Origin: Periconia sp. R9002
Taxonomy: Eukaryota; Ascomycota; Dothideomycetes; Pleosporales; Periconiaceae
NCBI GenBank assembly: GCA_023627715.1
Contig: JAMAHW010000085.1
Coordinates: 1-64,000 of the forward strand
Reading direction: 5' to 3'
Length of the DNA stretch: 64,000 nt
The position numbers and the translations under genes are program-made. How positions within the stretch are numbered: position 1 is the stretch's first letter; every line of letters starts with the position of its first letter. Positions 21,882 to 33,800 of the stretch are shown one piece after another. Under the pieces are notes generated by a model. That model was given only the letters and a program-made list of their open reading frames with translations. It made no database searches and was not told where the DNA came from.

Positions 21882-23236
21882 CTAGACCTTGATAAGCCTC
21901 ATCCTAGAATCTACCAGGCGCAGAATTTCCGCAAGGTCTTCTCCTGTACGTTTCCGAGCATTGTGAAGCACCATCATTTGCATATCAAGATATCTATAGG
22001 AAGAGTGTCAACGACGGCTACAAATTAGAAAGGAAAGGTAGACCGACCAAACAAGCTTTTCATCCAGACCGGACAACTGCTCTGGAGGTGGGATGACAGA
22101 GTCCGAGATCAGGACCCGTGACCCGTGTTTCAGTGCAGGCACCAGATTTGCTATGATTTTAACTGCGTATTTATCTGACCAATCATGAGACATGTGTCGC
22201 AAGTAATACGCGTCGGCACCATTTGCTGTCTGCTCTTTGAACATGTCATGTTCTTCAAACCGAACACGATCCTTCAGAGAAGGCGGTAAGCTGGCTTTCC
22301 CTTGTTCGATGGGAGATGTACAATCCTGAACGATAAAGATAAAGTTTAGCTCTGGATAAGCGTGCTAATGCAACACTGATATGACCGTTGCGTCCCCCCC
22401 TTCCCCCCGCCAACCTATCGAGCGAGAGGGATTAGCGAGACTTGCAAGTTACGAGTATGGGGAGGGGGACCCACATCAACAACGGTGGCGCGGCCTAGGT
22501 CTCCTAAGCATAACCCCCAACCACCTGATCGGCACTACGGCCGCCACCTTGTGAGATTCCTGCCATCGTTTCATTAAATTGGCGAAGCGGTCCGGCTGCG
22601 TGACCAACCAGGGGAAGAGAGGCTCGGTTGTATTAAAAAGCAAAGTTAAACCCCGCTTCATCGGCCTCCTCGTCATTAAGATAGACGCGGAATGCATCGA
22701 CTAATCGAGAAGCTGGAGGAAATGGCTCATGTGTGCAGTGCTTCATGAAATCTGCAAGCAATGGATTCTCCGCAAGATAGCGTGAGACGTTAGTATGTGC
22801 GACTTTGTTGGGCTCCGCCTCATAGGAGATTCCCTTGATAAAAAGCAGGCGTAGAATGCGCTCTATGCGTCCAGGGAGGATTCCAACACTTTGAGATAGC
22901 TCTTTGATACTGATGCTTTCTTCCTTAGGAACGGCTTCATGGACTTTGAACTCAAGAGTGATCGCAATGGCTGTAGTCCCGTGATACCAAATATCGAATA
23001 AGTTGGCGCACTGATGTCCCCTTGGAGACTTACGGCGTAGGAGAAGCTCTTCAGATAGTTTGAAGCTCCAGATGCCACCCTCGAGATACGGATGCGGCTT
23101 GGATCAGGCTCGCCGTAGCGGCGATGACGCCTTGCGGTAGTGGTCCTTCGCTTAGCGCTGCGACTGTCTCGTTTACTTGTTCGCCGAGCTTGTAATGCGT
23201 GATTATGGAATCATTGACAATAATTGTATTTTCCAA
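21882..23236 (-). pseudogene. Decayed O-methyltransferase (SAM-dependent, fungal class II type)
   Basis: Pieces in order on the minus strand cover a whole plant/fungal-type O-methyltransferase: an N-terminal dimerisation part (SNYLKSFSYA), a winged helix (ISIKELSQSVGILPGRIERI), TTEPLFPWLVTQPDRFANLM, the SAM-binding GLGRATVVDVG region, the catalytic His region YYLRHMSHDWSDKYAVKII, LKHGSRVLISDSVIP, and a C-terminus DLAEILRLVDSRMRLIKV. Several lesions break it: a frame change in the N-terminal part near 23090, a frameshift in a T-run near 22635, and an in-frame TAG (near 22367) just before HAYPELNFIFIVQD. It is clearly a pseudogene. Such enzymes methylate phenolic polyketides, and a dead PKS lies 8 kb away. 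Confidence 0.75.
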
Positions 23237-23758
23237 TTATAGTAACGAAGTGTCATGGCCGTGGGAGGTGCCGTTGTTGTCTAGGTTCTTCAACATCTTG
23301 TTGTTGATAGTTCTTTCTCTGTTATTGCGGGTTTTAAAATACCATTGTAAGTTGTGCTAAAAACTCGCATATAGTAGGATAGGAAATACTTATAACAATC
23401 AGCGCCGGCGTGATAATGCTCTAGGGCAGGTGTGGAATCCGGAGGAGTGTAAAGGGGCCTGCATGAAGCCAATCCTCCAATATTAGCTGGACTTGTTTAG
23501 CTCTGCTAGTGAGGCGTATTAGAGCGGTTCTCTTTTGCAGGGTTATTCTGCAGCAACAACAACCTTTTGCTTTTAGAGTGGTGCGCTAACACTACTTAAG
23601 CTTAAGACCACAATACGCCTCCTTTTTGCTCACACTTATAAGATAAACTGTGACAGTGCTACCAAACTCCTCAAAAATCCTTTGAGAACTCTTGAAGACA
23701 TTGATCTGGCTTATCGTTTTGCCGCTGAACTAAATCCATTTTTCATTCATAGAAGAAT
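23237..23758. other. Divergent promoter region (O-MT remnant / P450)
   Basis: Separates the O-methyltransferase pseudogene from the P450 gene, which point away from each other. No gene is seen. Confidence 0.4.
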
Positions 23759-25587
23759 ATGACTTTGTTGGACTACTCACTGATTCTTTCTCACGGTCCT
23801 ATCGTGATTTTAGCCTCATTGGCTATATATCTCGGATATCATGCTCTACAGGCCACCAGGTTTCATTACAAGATTTCTAAAATCCCAAAATGGCAGAGAC
23901 ACAGAGGCATTTTTGGAGCTTGGGAAGATGCGAAAGAATACAGGGATGACAGTGCCCGCATCCTCCGTGAAGGTTATCAAATGGTAGGTACAGCGCCAAC
24001 AGGATTGGGTACTTTCTAACGGCTCTCTCAGTTTTCAAAAGCGGGGAAGTGGTATCAAGTTTCGACACCCACCCGCTGGGTCACAGTCATCCCTCCCAAG
24101 TTCATTGAAGAAATCCGCGCTGTGCCAGAAAACGCTCTAAGCTCCCAAGTGGCTTTGGAAGACGTAAGAACAATCGCCCACATCTGTAGAGCAATTGCTG
24201 ATCATTTTTCAGATCCTTCAAACTCGGCATATTTTCTCGCCAATTGTTGAGGAAAAGAAATTCCATTTCGCCATTGTGAAAAGCCATGTGACACCGAATC
24301 TTGAGGTCCAGGTAATGGATATCATGGATGAAATGCAGAGAGCGTTTGCGGACGAGATTGGCAATCCAGCAGGTAGGAGTGCGAATTAATAGCGCAAAAA
24401 ATATTTGTTGACGTACCATCAGAGTTCAAGTCGGTGATTATGGCTCACGCTGCCCACCGAATTGCAACCCGCACCGCCAACAGAATGTTGGTAGGAGCCC
24501 CACTTTGTAGAGACAAGGAATATCTGGATATGACGGTCAAGTATACCACGGATCTTTTTGGGGGAGCTGATAGAGTCAGAGCCTATCCAAACTTTCTCAA
24601 GGGCTTGATGGCCAACATGATCACCAACATAAGCGAAAGGCAGCTCGTTGCGCGCAAACATCTTATCCCGTACATTACTGCCCGGCTGGAGCAAGAAGAC
24701 CAACACAGGCGTTTGGGAAAGCTTGACGAATGGAATAAAATCCAACATCAAGACTCATTACAGTGGATTATTAACGCGGCCCCAGATAGCAAGGAGCGTG
24801 ATCCAGAAAGGCTGATGCTACGTGTCCTTCACCTCAATGTCACCGCTGTTCGTAAGTGAGCCATTTATTATGACCAGTCTACTTATGCTAACTTCTTTTT
24901 CGACACCACTTCTGTCACATTTCTGAATTGCATGTTTGATCTTTCTTTTCATCCTGAAATTGTCCCTGAACTTCGTGAAGAAGTCATGAAAGTGGTCCAA
25001 GAGTTTGGATGGACAAAGAAGGGACTCAATGAGATGAAGAAGCTCGATAGTTTCATGGTGGAGAGCCAGAGGCTAAGTCCAATGTCGAGCAGTACGTCAA
25101 ATTCAGAACGAAGTTGCTGGATTCACAACTCATCTCATTTGCAGCCCAGATGACGCGAGGCGTGTTGAAGGATATCACCCTTTCGGACGGCACAATCCTG
25201 CCAGCCGGCTCATGGATTTTTGCGCCCATGGAAGCAATGAACCACGACCCGGATATCCACCCTGACCCCGAGAAGTTCGATCACCTTCGTTCGTGGAGGA
25301 AACGAGGTGGTGATATGCCAAACGATGCCATTGGTCGGCATCAATTCGTTTCAACGTCAGCGGCGCGCATCAGTTTCGGACACGGCAATGCCGCATGCCC
25401 TGGACGGTTTTTTGCGGCGAATGAGATCAAAATGATGCTGGCGCATGTGCTCTTACGATATGACATCCAGCTCGAGGAACAGCACGGCGCTAACGCTTTG
25501 CCCAAGCCCAAGTGGTATGATCGCACTCGTATTCCCAACCTCGGTGCCCGTGTTCTTTTCCGGGCTAGGGGGAATCCAGAATTCTGA
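23759..25587 (+). CDS. Cytochrome P450 (ent-kaurene-oxidase-like class), damaged splice acceptor
   Basis: Six exons: 23759-23983, 24032-24163, 24213-24372, 24423-24851, 24903-25091 and 25145-25587, 525 residues. An N-terminal membrane anchor (PIVILASLAIYLGYHALQA) is followed by an I-helix region (VTAVHTTSVTFLN), an ExxR motif (ESQR), the PERF-like ...DPEKFDHLRSWRKR, and the heme-binding loop FGHGNAACPGRFFA with the Cys ligand. Order and motifs fit fungal P450s near CYP68/CYP503, which oxidise terpenoids and other specialised metabolites at the ER. Four introns have normal ends. Intron 4 has donor GTAAGT at 24852 and a GCTAAC branch site, but the only in-frame junction follows TTTTTCG at 24902, where CAG would be expected; no usable AG is nearby. 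One lost base may have silenced the gene. Confidence 0.75.
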
Positions 25588-26895
25588 GATATGGATGGGC
25601 ATTAGAGCGACATGCTGCAGTTTGGGTATGTATAGTTGGTAGTCCTATCGCTCACGCGCTTTCTTTTTTGTTTGCTGTTTTTTCTGTGTTTTTTCATATA
25701 TAATACTCATTACTGTCATTTTTGTTTTCCTATTTCTATTATATACTCCACCTTTTTGTATGGGTAAGGATAGCCCTTAGTACTCCGGTACTATGAAATA
25801 TCTAAATCTGATAGTTGGTAAAGAGAGAGGGATTCCAAGGAAGAATAACATTTGGCTCTATCAAGTAGTGCCTCAGTGCTAGCTGTACGGAGCAAGGATG
25901 TTAGTTCTAATGCAACTGTGCCTTACAGACCAGATTGTGTATTACAAGGATTATTCAAATGTTTTGCGCGTTACCGGAGCATACGTTACCAAGGAAAAAT
26001 CATAGTGTAACCTGTTTTAAAGGGATCAAGGACCTTAGTTCACATCAATCTCTACCAGTATACTCAGAGCCTTACAGAACGGAACGCTCCTCGTTCCTAA
26101 CCTTAGCGCCACCAATTATATTGCCATCCTTATTTTTGCTGCGGGTAAGACATTTGTCTCAGCCTAGTATTTAGCCCGCATATGCGGGCGTGTGCGTGTT
26201 TGAAAGATAGGTTGTAGATCGGGGGTAGCAAGTAGGACTGAAAATTGTGGCCACCCGAAGCAGAGGCAATAGAAGCTTTGAAAGCCAACAGCGTACGCAA
26301 AATTTCAAATCACCCAATCACGATTGATTCGATGAGCTTCTACAAGTGCCCACTATTATCAGTTTCACTATTCTCAGTCCCATTTGCTTACCCCTTGTAC
26401 CGGCTACCTTAAGCGTAGGGCAACACATTATCATTAGGCCATCATAAGACGGGGGAAGAGAATGAAACACCACGCGATCCTTCTAATCGCTCACTGTGGT
26501 GGACTAATCGGCCGCTTCAACATCCATTACCATCTAGCTGCCCTTATTCCACCACAAGTACCATATACTACACTCTGTCTTTAAAATCCGGTTATACATC
26601 AACATCCAGGCTACATGGAAGAAATTGTTGTTGTTCGGCGATGAGACCTTCAAAAACCTTCCTGTTCACGGGGCAAGGAAGTCATTACGCAAATATGGGA
26701 AAACTCTTTTTCGATACATATGCCTTTTGTCGTAGGTGTACATTGAGTACAACTCAATCTTTACTCAGCAAGGTTCCGACACTCCCGAAAAATATTCTTT
26801 CCCAACAGGGAAGCATCTAGGGGATCTAAGAAAGTTCATAAATTTGGATTTAAAGATTTCTATCCAGGCGGTACAAGCCAACGATGCTTTGTTTG
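25588..26895. other. Intergenic region with dispersed repeat
   Basis: The first 220 bases are AT-rich 3' flank and contain a dispersed repeat (25719-25808). No gene is seen in the remainder. Confidence 0.4.
25719..25808 (+). repeat. Dispersed repeat, copy 1 (pair with 44941-45041)
   Basis: Shared core includes cctttttgtatgggta and agcccttagtact, with a palindromic agtactccggtact in this copy. The two copies differ at scattered positions, so they are old. Confidence 0.6.
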
Positions 26896-28069
26896 CTAAA
26901 CCTTCAACGCCTCGTCAACAATCAGCCAGATACGTATCCTGTTCCACAGTCCAGCAGGCAAATCCACTTTAGGTGTTTCCTTCTCCACGAGACCTCGCAA
27001 ATTCGTCAGCAGTCGCGCTAGGCCTCTCCAGTCCCACAGCTCCAATTCGGAGCTCTCTCTGTTGTTTTCGGGAGGTGATGAATGGTTTGGCGCTGTCTTG
27101 TCTGCCTCAAAACAAGCAGAAACATCAAGGTCCCATAAATACGGAACGTCAAAGCCATTTGTCAGCAGCGAAAGGAAGAAGCGCTGATCGAGTTGAATAT
27201 AAGAAGCGAAGATTTTGCAAGAGAGGCGGAGTTCTAGAAGGGAGGAGCTTGGCAAAAAATCGCATATGCGGTCAAAGAGTTCTCGCGGGAGAGTGGCTAA
27301 CCTGTTGTTATTAGACGGTAGTGGATGGTTGGATGGTAACGATCTGGTCCTGTCGCCGGGCTGTTGTAAGGGCGCTGGTTGCAAAAGACCCAAAACATAC
27401 GCGGTTGTATCTGCGATGCGGATAGGGTCCGCGAGAAAGATCTGGGGAATATGTAAGTATACCCTGTAACCAAGCACGAGTTTGGCGTTGAACAACTCTA
27501 GGTACCTCGTTGTTATCGCGTTCATCATCCCAACAGCTGTAGTCCCAACATTCCGCAGCGCCGTAATATTCGTGCTCCCACCATAGGCCTTGATACTCCC
27601 CACCTCCTAAATTTTGCATATCTGCTTCTTGACGCCGACGCAGCGCGTTGTAGAAGTTGCGCAACGAAATGGCAGGGTCAGTCGCCTTCCTATTTTTCTC
27701 TTTAAGGTCTACTACGCGGCGTATAATTTCTGCGCATGCTTTATGCATAGGGAAAACAATATTGCCGAACTTGTCTGAGTAGAAACCAACGTAGATGCGT
27801 CCATCATAGCGGAAATCACCAGGCTCCTCAACCCATGTGGCTGGACCAAAGAAGCAAGGCTGCTCTGTAGGTAGAGGTTCTGGAGGTCCTTCATCTTTGT
27901 CCCGATTTGTGTCTTCACGGCGCGGTAGTGAAGATGGCAGAGCAAGTAGTTGAAGGTCTTCGATCCAGGCTATGCTGTTTATTGGCTCACTACCTGTTGG
28001 CTCATTGTATCTGGCGGGTATTTCAAAAGGGCCGCCGCAGATGGGACAGTACGTGACTGGGAGTCCCAT
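26896..28069 (-). CDS. F-box protein with N-terminal Cys motif, 369 aa
   Basis: Two exons: 27506-28069 and 26896-27441, joined in phase 0 by a 64-nt GTACCT..CCCCAG intron. The protein starts MGLPVTYCPICGGPFEIP, a CxxC knuckle seen at the start of many fungal F-box proteins. A central F-box follows (LATLPRELFDRICDFLPSSS then LLELRLSCKIFASYI). The rest, rich in Trp and aromatic residues (LELWDWRGLARLLTNLRGL), fits the uncharacterised C-terminal part of this family. F-box proteins recruit substrates to SCF ubiquitin ligases through Skp1; the substrate is unknown. No lesion seen. Confidence 0.8.
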
Positions 28070-29144
28070 GGTGTTAGAAGCTGCGCAGTCGTTTTCGCAG
28101 GACTTGGGGAGTCCTCTTTTTTTTTTGCCTTTTAGGGGAAGTAATTTCTCTTATGCTGACTGAGGAAGAGGACTGTAGTCGACGTGGTGAGAAGTGGATG
28201 CATTCGTGACACAGACTAGTCTGTACAAGGGTAGCACCGTGTAGTAAGCAACAGCACAGCCGAGTCAGAAAGCCAATCACGTCACCTCTTCGGGTAGCTA
28301 CCTAGTCGGTTGCTTACAGTGATGAAATTAGATATTTGGATCTAAAACAACTAAATGCCACCCTCTTAAATTCTCATGTGCACTCCGACGTGCCGAAGTC
28401 CGTTATTGATATTCGCGTGCTTGGCGTAAGCCAAATGTTATTTGGTTGGGCTACGAGACTTAGTAAGCTTATCAATTTTAAAGAGGCTGTGCAGTGTGGG
28501 GGCAGAAAGGATAGTATCAATGCACCTCTGCCGGTTAGATTCTTAGGTACACATCCCCTTTACCCACCTCAAGACCCACACAGTACCTATTGATAATATA
28601 CGTATACTCTCACACACTTAGATTAGAAGATCGCCTTAGATGGTGCGACTTGCTTGGCTTTCCTAATACGTGTGACCTGTGTCCATCTTAATTGATATTG
28701 TTGATAGCGAAAGGCACGATTCTGGAGAGATTTGAAGTCAATTTACGCATTTGTCAATGGCTGAGCTGGTGCTGCCCTATTACCTCATAGTCCATTGTGT
28801 CGACACCGCAGAGGAAAAATCTCAGATCAGCACCGGACGGAGTCCGTTTTCTACCCGACAGTCGCCATCCTATTGTGGGGAACAAAAACATCCTTGCTAC
28901 TTCATGTGAGCATTGGGGGCCGACGTAGCAGATCTCGAAATGATATTAAAATGCCCTGACTTCTTGCACAACTCACGACCTACATCCATTCGCTTCCTCA
29001 CAGTTGTTGAGTTTTACATTCGTTTTTGTGCGCCTTTCTCTGTTCTTTCATTTTATTTCACAAGTCACTCATTCACTTTTTACATATTCGTTATTTCACA
29101 CACACTCTTTTTAGAACATTGGCGCTAGCCTACCCAATATCAGG
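28070..29144. other. Divergent promoter region
   Basis: Between the F-box gene and the secreted-protein gene. The last 150 bases before 29145 are pyrimidine-rich (runs of ttc/ttt), usual for fungal promoters. A short open frame at 28336-28593 (+) has no support. Confidence 0.4.
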
Positions 29145-30966
29145 ATGAAGCTTCTCGGCACATCTCTGCTGCTATTTGGCAGCATCGCTCTTGCCGATCA
29201 GAAAGCTGCACTGGAAGAACTCCCGCCTCTTGACGAGGCTCTCTGTGCTGCCGTTTATGAGGCTGTCAAGACGACCGCTAACGTTGGCCTGAGAGCCATC
29301 TATGGAGACCCCGTTGATAAGGAGGGGTTCGAGGTCGGTATCAAGGCGGCCAAGACCATCAACAAGTATGGCGAAGGGCAGGATCTTTTCAAAGTGTGGT
29401 ACGACGGATCCTGTGCCTCGGGCGAGATAGGCGAAGGTACGCATGAGCTTCGTATACTTGACCGAGCAAAAACTGACGTTTGTCCGTATAGATATCAGCA
29501 AAATCTGGGATGAATGGGCTAGCATCTCTGAGGAACTCATTCCATCAAGCCATAATTCCAAGAGGGGATCTAAGAACCCGAAGCCGCCTAAAACTCAAGC
29601 TCCACCGCCCAAGACTGAACCGCCCAAGACTGAACCGCCCAAGACTGAACCGCCCAAGACTGAACCGCCCAAGACTGAACCGCCTAAAGCCACTACCACT
29701 AATGCACCCAAGAGTTCATCCAAGGTCGAGTCTTCCAAGGCCGATTCTACTTCCAAGGCCGATTCTACTTCCAAAGCCGATTCTACTTCCAAAGCTTCGT
29801 CTTCTTCCCAAACTGGCACATCCAGCCCGTCAGGAACAAGCGCAACATCTAGCACAACTCCAAGCTCATCTTTGTCGTCAAGTTCTGGGACCGCCTCTCC
29901 TACACCCTCTGGTAAGAGCTGCTACAGATACACTGCGCTTTCCGATAAAGGCCCAGACAACGACCTTGGTATTGAGAAGCGGGACAATCTCGCTGGCCGT
30001 ATTGACCTTGTCCGCCGTGCTGCCAAGGATCCCAGGCTCGAGCTCGGCTCATGCAAATATCCCGACGGATTCCAGATGAAATGGAACGACGCCGCCCCCG
30101 CCGTCAGCAATGTAGTCAACAACAAGAATTTCAAGGGCAAAGGAAACTACAACGAGGCATTGGACAAGATCCCACGCTGGTACGATATGGAGGAAAGTTG
30201 CAACAGCGCGCCTGGTTACAAGAAGATCACCGAAAGCGCCGCCAACGAGAACGACCTCAAAAACGGTAAAGAGGGCGCGATGAAGAAGTGGAACGTCGAT
30301 CACATTTGGGAGAAGAACATGTTGAAGCTCTTCATCAAAGATACTTTGGCTGGAAAAGCTTCCTGTGATGATTTCACCAAGGCTTTCTTCAAGGATGCCA
30401 AGAAAGATGAGGAACAACCCCTTACGAAGCTTTTTGCTTTGATCCCTCGCAACCTTGAACCCAAGGAAGGAGACCAAGCTGAATTCATGGGTCTCCGCAC
30501 CGCCATCAACGGAAAGAAAGCTCGCCTTTTCAACCCGACTCGTGGTCTAGGCGACCCGGATTTCAAGAAAAATCAAATGAAGGATGTTAAGACAAGTCTT
30601 GATATTATTCGTCAAGTCGGCATTGCGCAGGACCTTTGCCACATTTCCGAGGTCAAGTCTCTATGGGAACGCGCGCAGAAACGTATGACGGCGTACCTCG
30701 AGGAGTTGGACAAAGACTCGGGTGCTACTTTCAAGTGGGCCGACGCCTTTACTGCATGGATGCGCGATTTCTTGAACAAGCGCGAGCAGGACAACTGGAA
30801 GTTCATTCAGGACGCTGTCAAGGATATTGAGGCGGACATCAAAAAGATGGACGACAAGAAGCCGGAGGTGAAACAGGAGAAGGATGATTACCAGAATTGG
30901 CTGGACGTCTTCAAGAAGAGCGAGTATAACAAGAAGACGCACTACGATTTCAAGTTCTCCTTGTAA
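29145..30966 (+). CDS. Secreted toxin-like protein with repeat linker and NVDHIWE motif, 588 aa
   Basis: Two exons: 29145-29436 and 29492-30966 (intron GTACGC..TATAG). A signal peptide (MKLLGTSLLLFGSIALAD) is followed by a helical N-terminal domain with two Cys (about residues 20-100), a long low-complexity linker, and a Cys-containing C-terminal domain (about 240-588). The linker has five exact PKTEP units and three ADSTSK units, then Ser/Thr-rich sequence likely to be O-glycosylated. The C-terminal domain contains KKWNVDHIWEKNMLKLF; a DHxxE motif of this kind recurs in secreted fungal proteins, some attached to chitinase or toxin-like modules. IEKRDN at about residue 260 is a possible Kex2 site. 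The frame is intact. The function is unknown; a role in antagonism or host interaction is inference only. Confidence 0.75.
29605..29679 (+). repeat. Coding minisatellite, 5 x 15 bp
   Basis: Five exact copies of ccgcccaagactgaa encode PPKTE units in the linker of the secreted protein. Confidence 0.95.
29737..29790 (+). repeat. Coding minisatellite, 3 x 18 bp
   Basis: Three near-exact copies of aaggccgattctacttcc encode KADSTS units. Confidence 0.95.
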
Positions 30967-31248
30967 AACAATCATACTGTTGAGCATAATTTCTCTTATT
31001 CTTCTCACTTCTGTAGATGTTTTGATAGGCGGTAGGATTGTAGTAAGTGTGTAACGTAGCAATGCTGTATTATTCTATAGATGGACGTTTGAAATGATAC
31101 TATTGTATTGCTTACTTACTACATAGGATGGGGCCCTACTCTAATTATATGATATAGAAATATTAATACGTTTGTATTGAAAAACTATATACATTCTGGT
31201 GCCGTTTTTGTGACTCAACAAACGAAAGGACAGACTTAAAGTGCGCCA

Positions 31249-33800
31249 CTGAAAGAGCAGAGGTTTTATACCACCGCTTTGCACAGAGTGGAGTCTGAAA
31301 CCATCCATGAAGATGGCATCACTGTGGTTTTTGCACTGAACATGCTCCATCCGACCTTGAGGCCAGTCATCGATGGACACCAGGGTAACCGAGCGAGTCT
31401 CTGCCCTAGTACACTGTATGGCGACATGGCATCGAGCGCCTCTGCCTACCTCTACTATCGTATCTCTCCTGGCTCTGATATACCGGTAATGGATGTAGTG
31501 GGAATGGAGGTAACCCAACCTTTCGTCGCTGATCCAACAGGGACAGAGCAATATCGTAATGTCACCGCGTACAAGGAGTCTGACTCGGATAGCATTCATA
31601 TCAAATACACGTCCGTGTCAGGAGGCAATACTACTGATCACGCTACCTCCACAGTAACATACGGCGATGGCAAGCAGTGGTTGACCGACTGGCAAAGGCA
31701 GACATATCTTTCAGACAGTCGTATCGAAAGACTAAAGCATGGTGAAGATTCTGTTACTCACAAGATACATTGGAAAATGATTTACAAGCTCTTCGCCTCT
31801 CTAGTCACTTCTAGTGAGCGCTATTAACGCAATAGGAAAGTCTATCTCAACAGTGACGCATCTGAAGCTGAGGGAGATGTTGAACTTCCTTTCAGACCCT
31901 CTCAAGATGAGTTTTACTTCAACCCATACTGGATTGGTAGTCTCATACAACGTTGTGGGTTTGACCTGAACGGGAGCAATAACACCGCCGAAGACTCGGT
32001 GTATATCACTCATGGCTGGAAAGCTTGCGTTTACCCAAGAAGTTACAAGAAGGTCAAGTTTACCAAACTTACGTTAGGATGCAACCACTTGGATCTGATC
32101 ACGTCTTGGCCGGGAAGTATACATCAGAGATAATTATTCCGTCGTTAGCCTATGTACAGGCTTGAAGTTTCAGAAGATCAAGAAATCTATACTGAATCAT
32201 CTCCTACCAAACCGCACCTCAACTACTGTACCAGTGGATTTTCCGACCAAGCGTTCCAAATCTAAGAGCCGTGTCCGCCCGCAGTCATCTTCTGCATCCC
32301 GGGAAACCTAACAAAACGGGCATTTTATAAAAGTTGTTTCGGTGATTGCCCAAGAAGCTAGATTGGCTCAATCAGATCTTGGGAAGAACGTTGAGTTCAT
32401 TGAGATCGGCATTGACTCACTCCTCAGCCTTTCGAACACCGCCAAACTTCAAGAAGTAACCGGTCTCGAAATACCTTCTTCGTTTTTCCTTCCGTATCCA
32501 GGCGTCCGAAATGAACGGCCTTTTTTTTTTGCAAGAGAAGAGGGCAGATTCTTTCTCTACTGGATCAACATCGGATAGTTCCGACTCTGAACTTCCAGGA
32601 ATACAATTTATTGCTAGCGCTGAGACATCAGCAGAGAGCCTGGTGGTGGTCGATCCTTTTTGAAGAAAGTGATATCAGATAAGCTTGGAGTGGCAGAGTC
32701 TGAGATAGAATCCAAAACCAATTTCGCTGATCTAGGCATTGACTAGCTCATGAGCCTCCCTATCTCAATCGAGTTCAAAGTCTCAAGAGCCTTAGTCTTG
32801 AACTAGACTTTTTCCTCCATCATCTAACGTTCGGTGACGTTCAGAGAGCATATGGGGCTGACCTCTCTCACGTTAACACTGGGGACGTGGGCAATCTCGA
32901 ACGGATAAAAGGCATCTAGAAGTCGCACAGAAGATATGCCACTTCTCCTGGTTCGCGCGAAAACTTGGGAGTCCACCGGGCCGCGTGAACCCTTTCATTG
33001 GGCAGCGTTGCCAACAAGTGTACTTCCATACTTCTCCAAGGCAGTACGGATTGCACGGCTCGATTATTCTTATTCCCCGATGGCTCCGGATCATCGGTTA
33101 AGTATGCGCAACTACCGCCATTAGCCGATGGTGTTGCTGTCTACGGACTGAACAGCCCCTACCTAAATAACCCCACACCATTTACCGACTCTGTTGAAAG
33201 CGTTTCCTCGCTCTACGTTGCAGAAATACGGCTTAGACATCTTGATGGTCCATACATATTGGGAGGATGGCCAATACGAGGTGTTCATGCATATGGGGCA
33301 GCGCGGCAGCTTGTCTTAGCAGGGTAGGAGGCCTTGGCAATCCTAACAATTGATTCACCGTGTCTGAAGAGACTGCCACCGATGTCGGAAGTAACTGTCG
33401 ATCTACTTACCCGATAACAAGTATTCGGAAGTCAGGAACCAATACCACCGACAGTATGTCTTCTACCACTAATTTATTTATGTCTTAGTACCATTTTCGC
33501 TCGTGTAGGTTCAGCAGCATTTCTTTGGTAGCGTGCGGTCGCTTCGAGAGTATTCGCCACAGCATATGCCCAAAAAGAACTTAAAATACTCTGCATTGCA
33601 ATTTGGGCGCGTAATGGCGTATTCCAGTATGATTTCGAGAAGATTTTGCTCGGAGGCATCGCACCCGACGCGGTTAACGAGTGGTTGCTCTTTCCACGGA
33701 AAGACTACGTATCTAATAGTTAGGACGAGCTACTACCGAACTACAGATCGCTTGCGATGGATGGCAATCATTTCTTTGTGAATGAAAGAGCTACAGGTAA
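31249..33800 (+). pseudogene. 3' half of a dead non-reducing polyketide synthase (PT-ACP-ACP-TE)
   Basis: Domains appear in PKS order across shifting frames. Product template: TTALHRVESETIHEDG, LCPSTLYGDMASSASAYLYY, VMDVVGMEVTQPF, GDGKQWLTDWQRQTYL, then an in-frame TAA at 31825 before KVYLNSDASEAEG, and NPYWIGSL, where the catalytic Asp of the usual W-x-DSL is Gly. ACP1: KNVEFIEIGIDSLLSLS, attachment Ser intact near 32417. ACP2: VAESEIESKTNFADLGID, but the attachment Ser codon is TAG at 32744. Thioesterase: FLFPDGSGSS, YAQLPPLADGVAVYGLNSPY, and GGWPIRG, where the nucleophile Ser of GxSxG is Pro (33271); the end (FFGSVRSLREYS, DGNHFFVNER) is in other frames. SAT, KS and AT domains are missing. 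The layout matches PKSs for naphthopyrone/melanin-type polyketides. Confidence 0.85.

Noticed and set aside
29510..30079. A 189-codon Arg/Pro/Leu-rich frame and a minus-strand Gly/Glu-rich frame (29595-29855) over the secreted-protein linker
   Set aside because: Both are other-frame readings of the minisatellites; the frame with the signal peptide and Cys domain is the real one.
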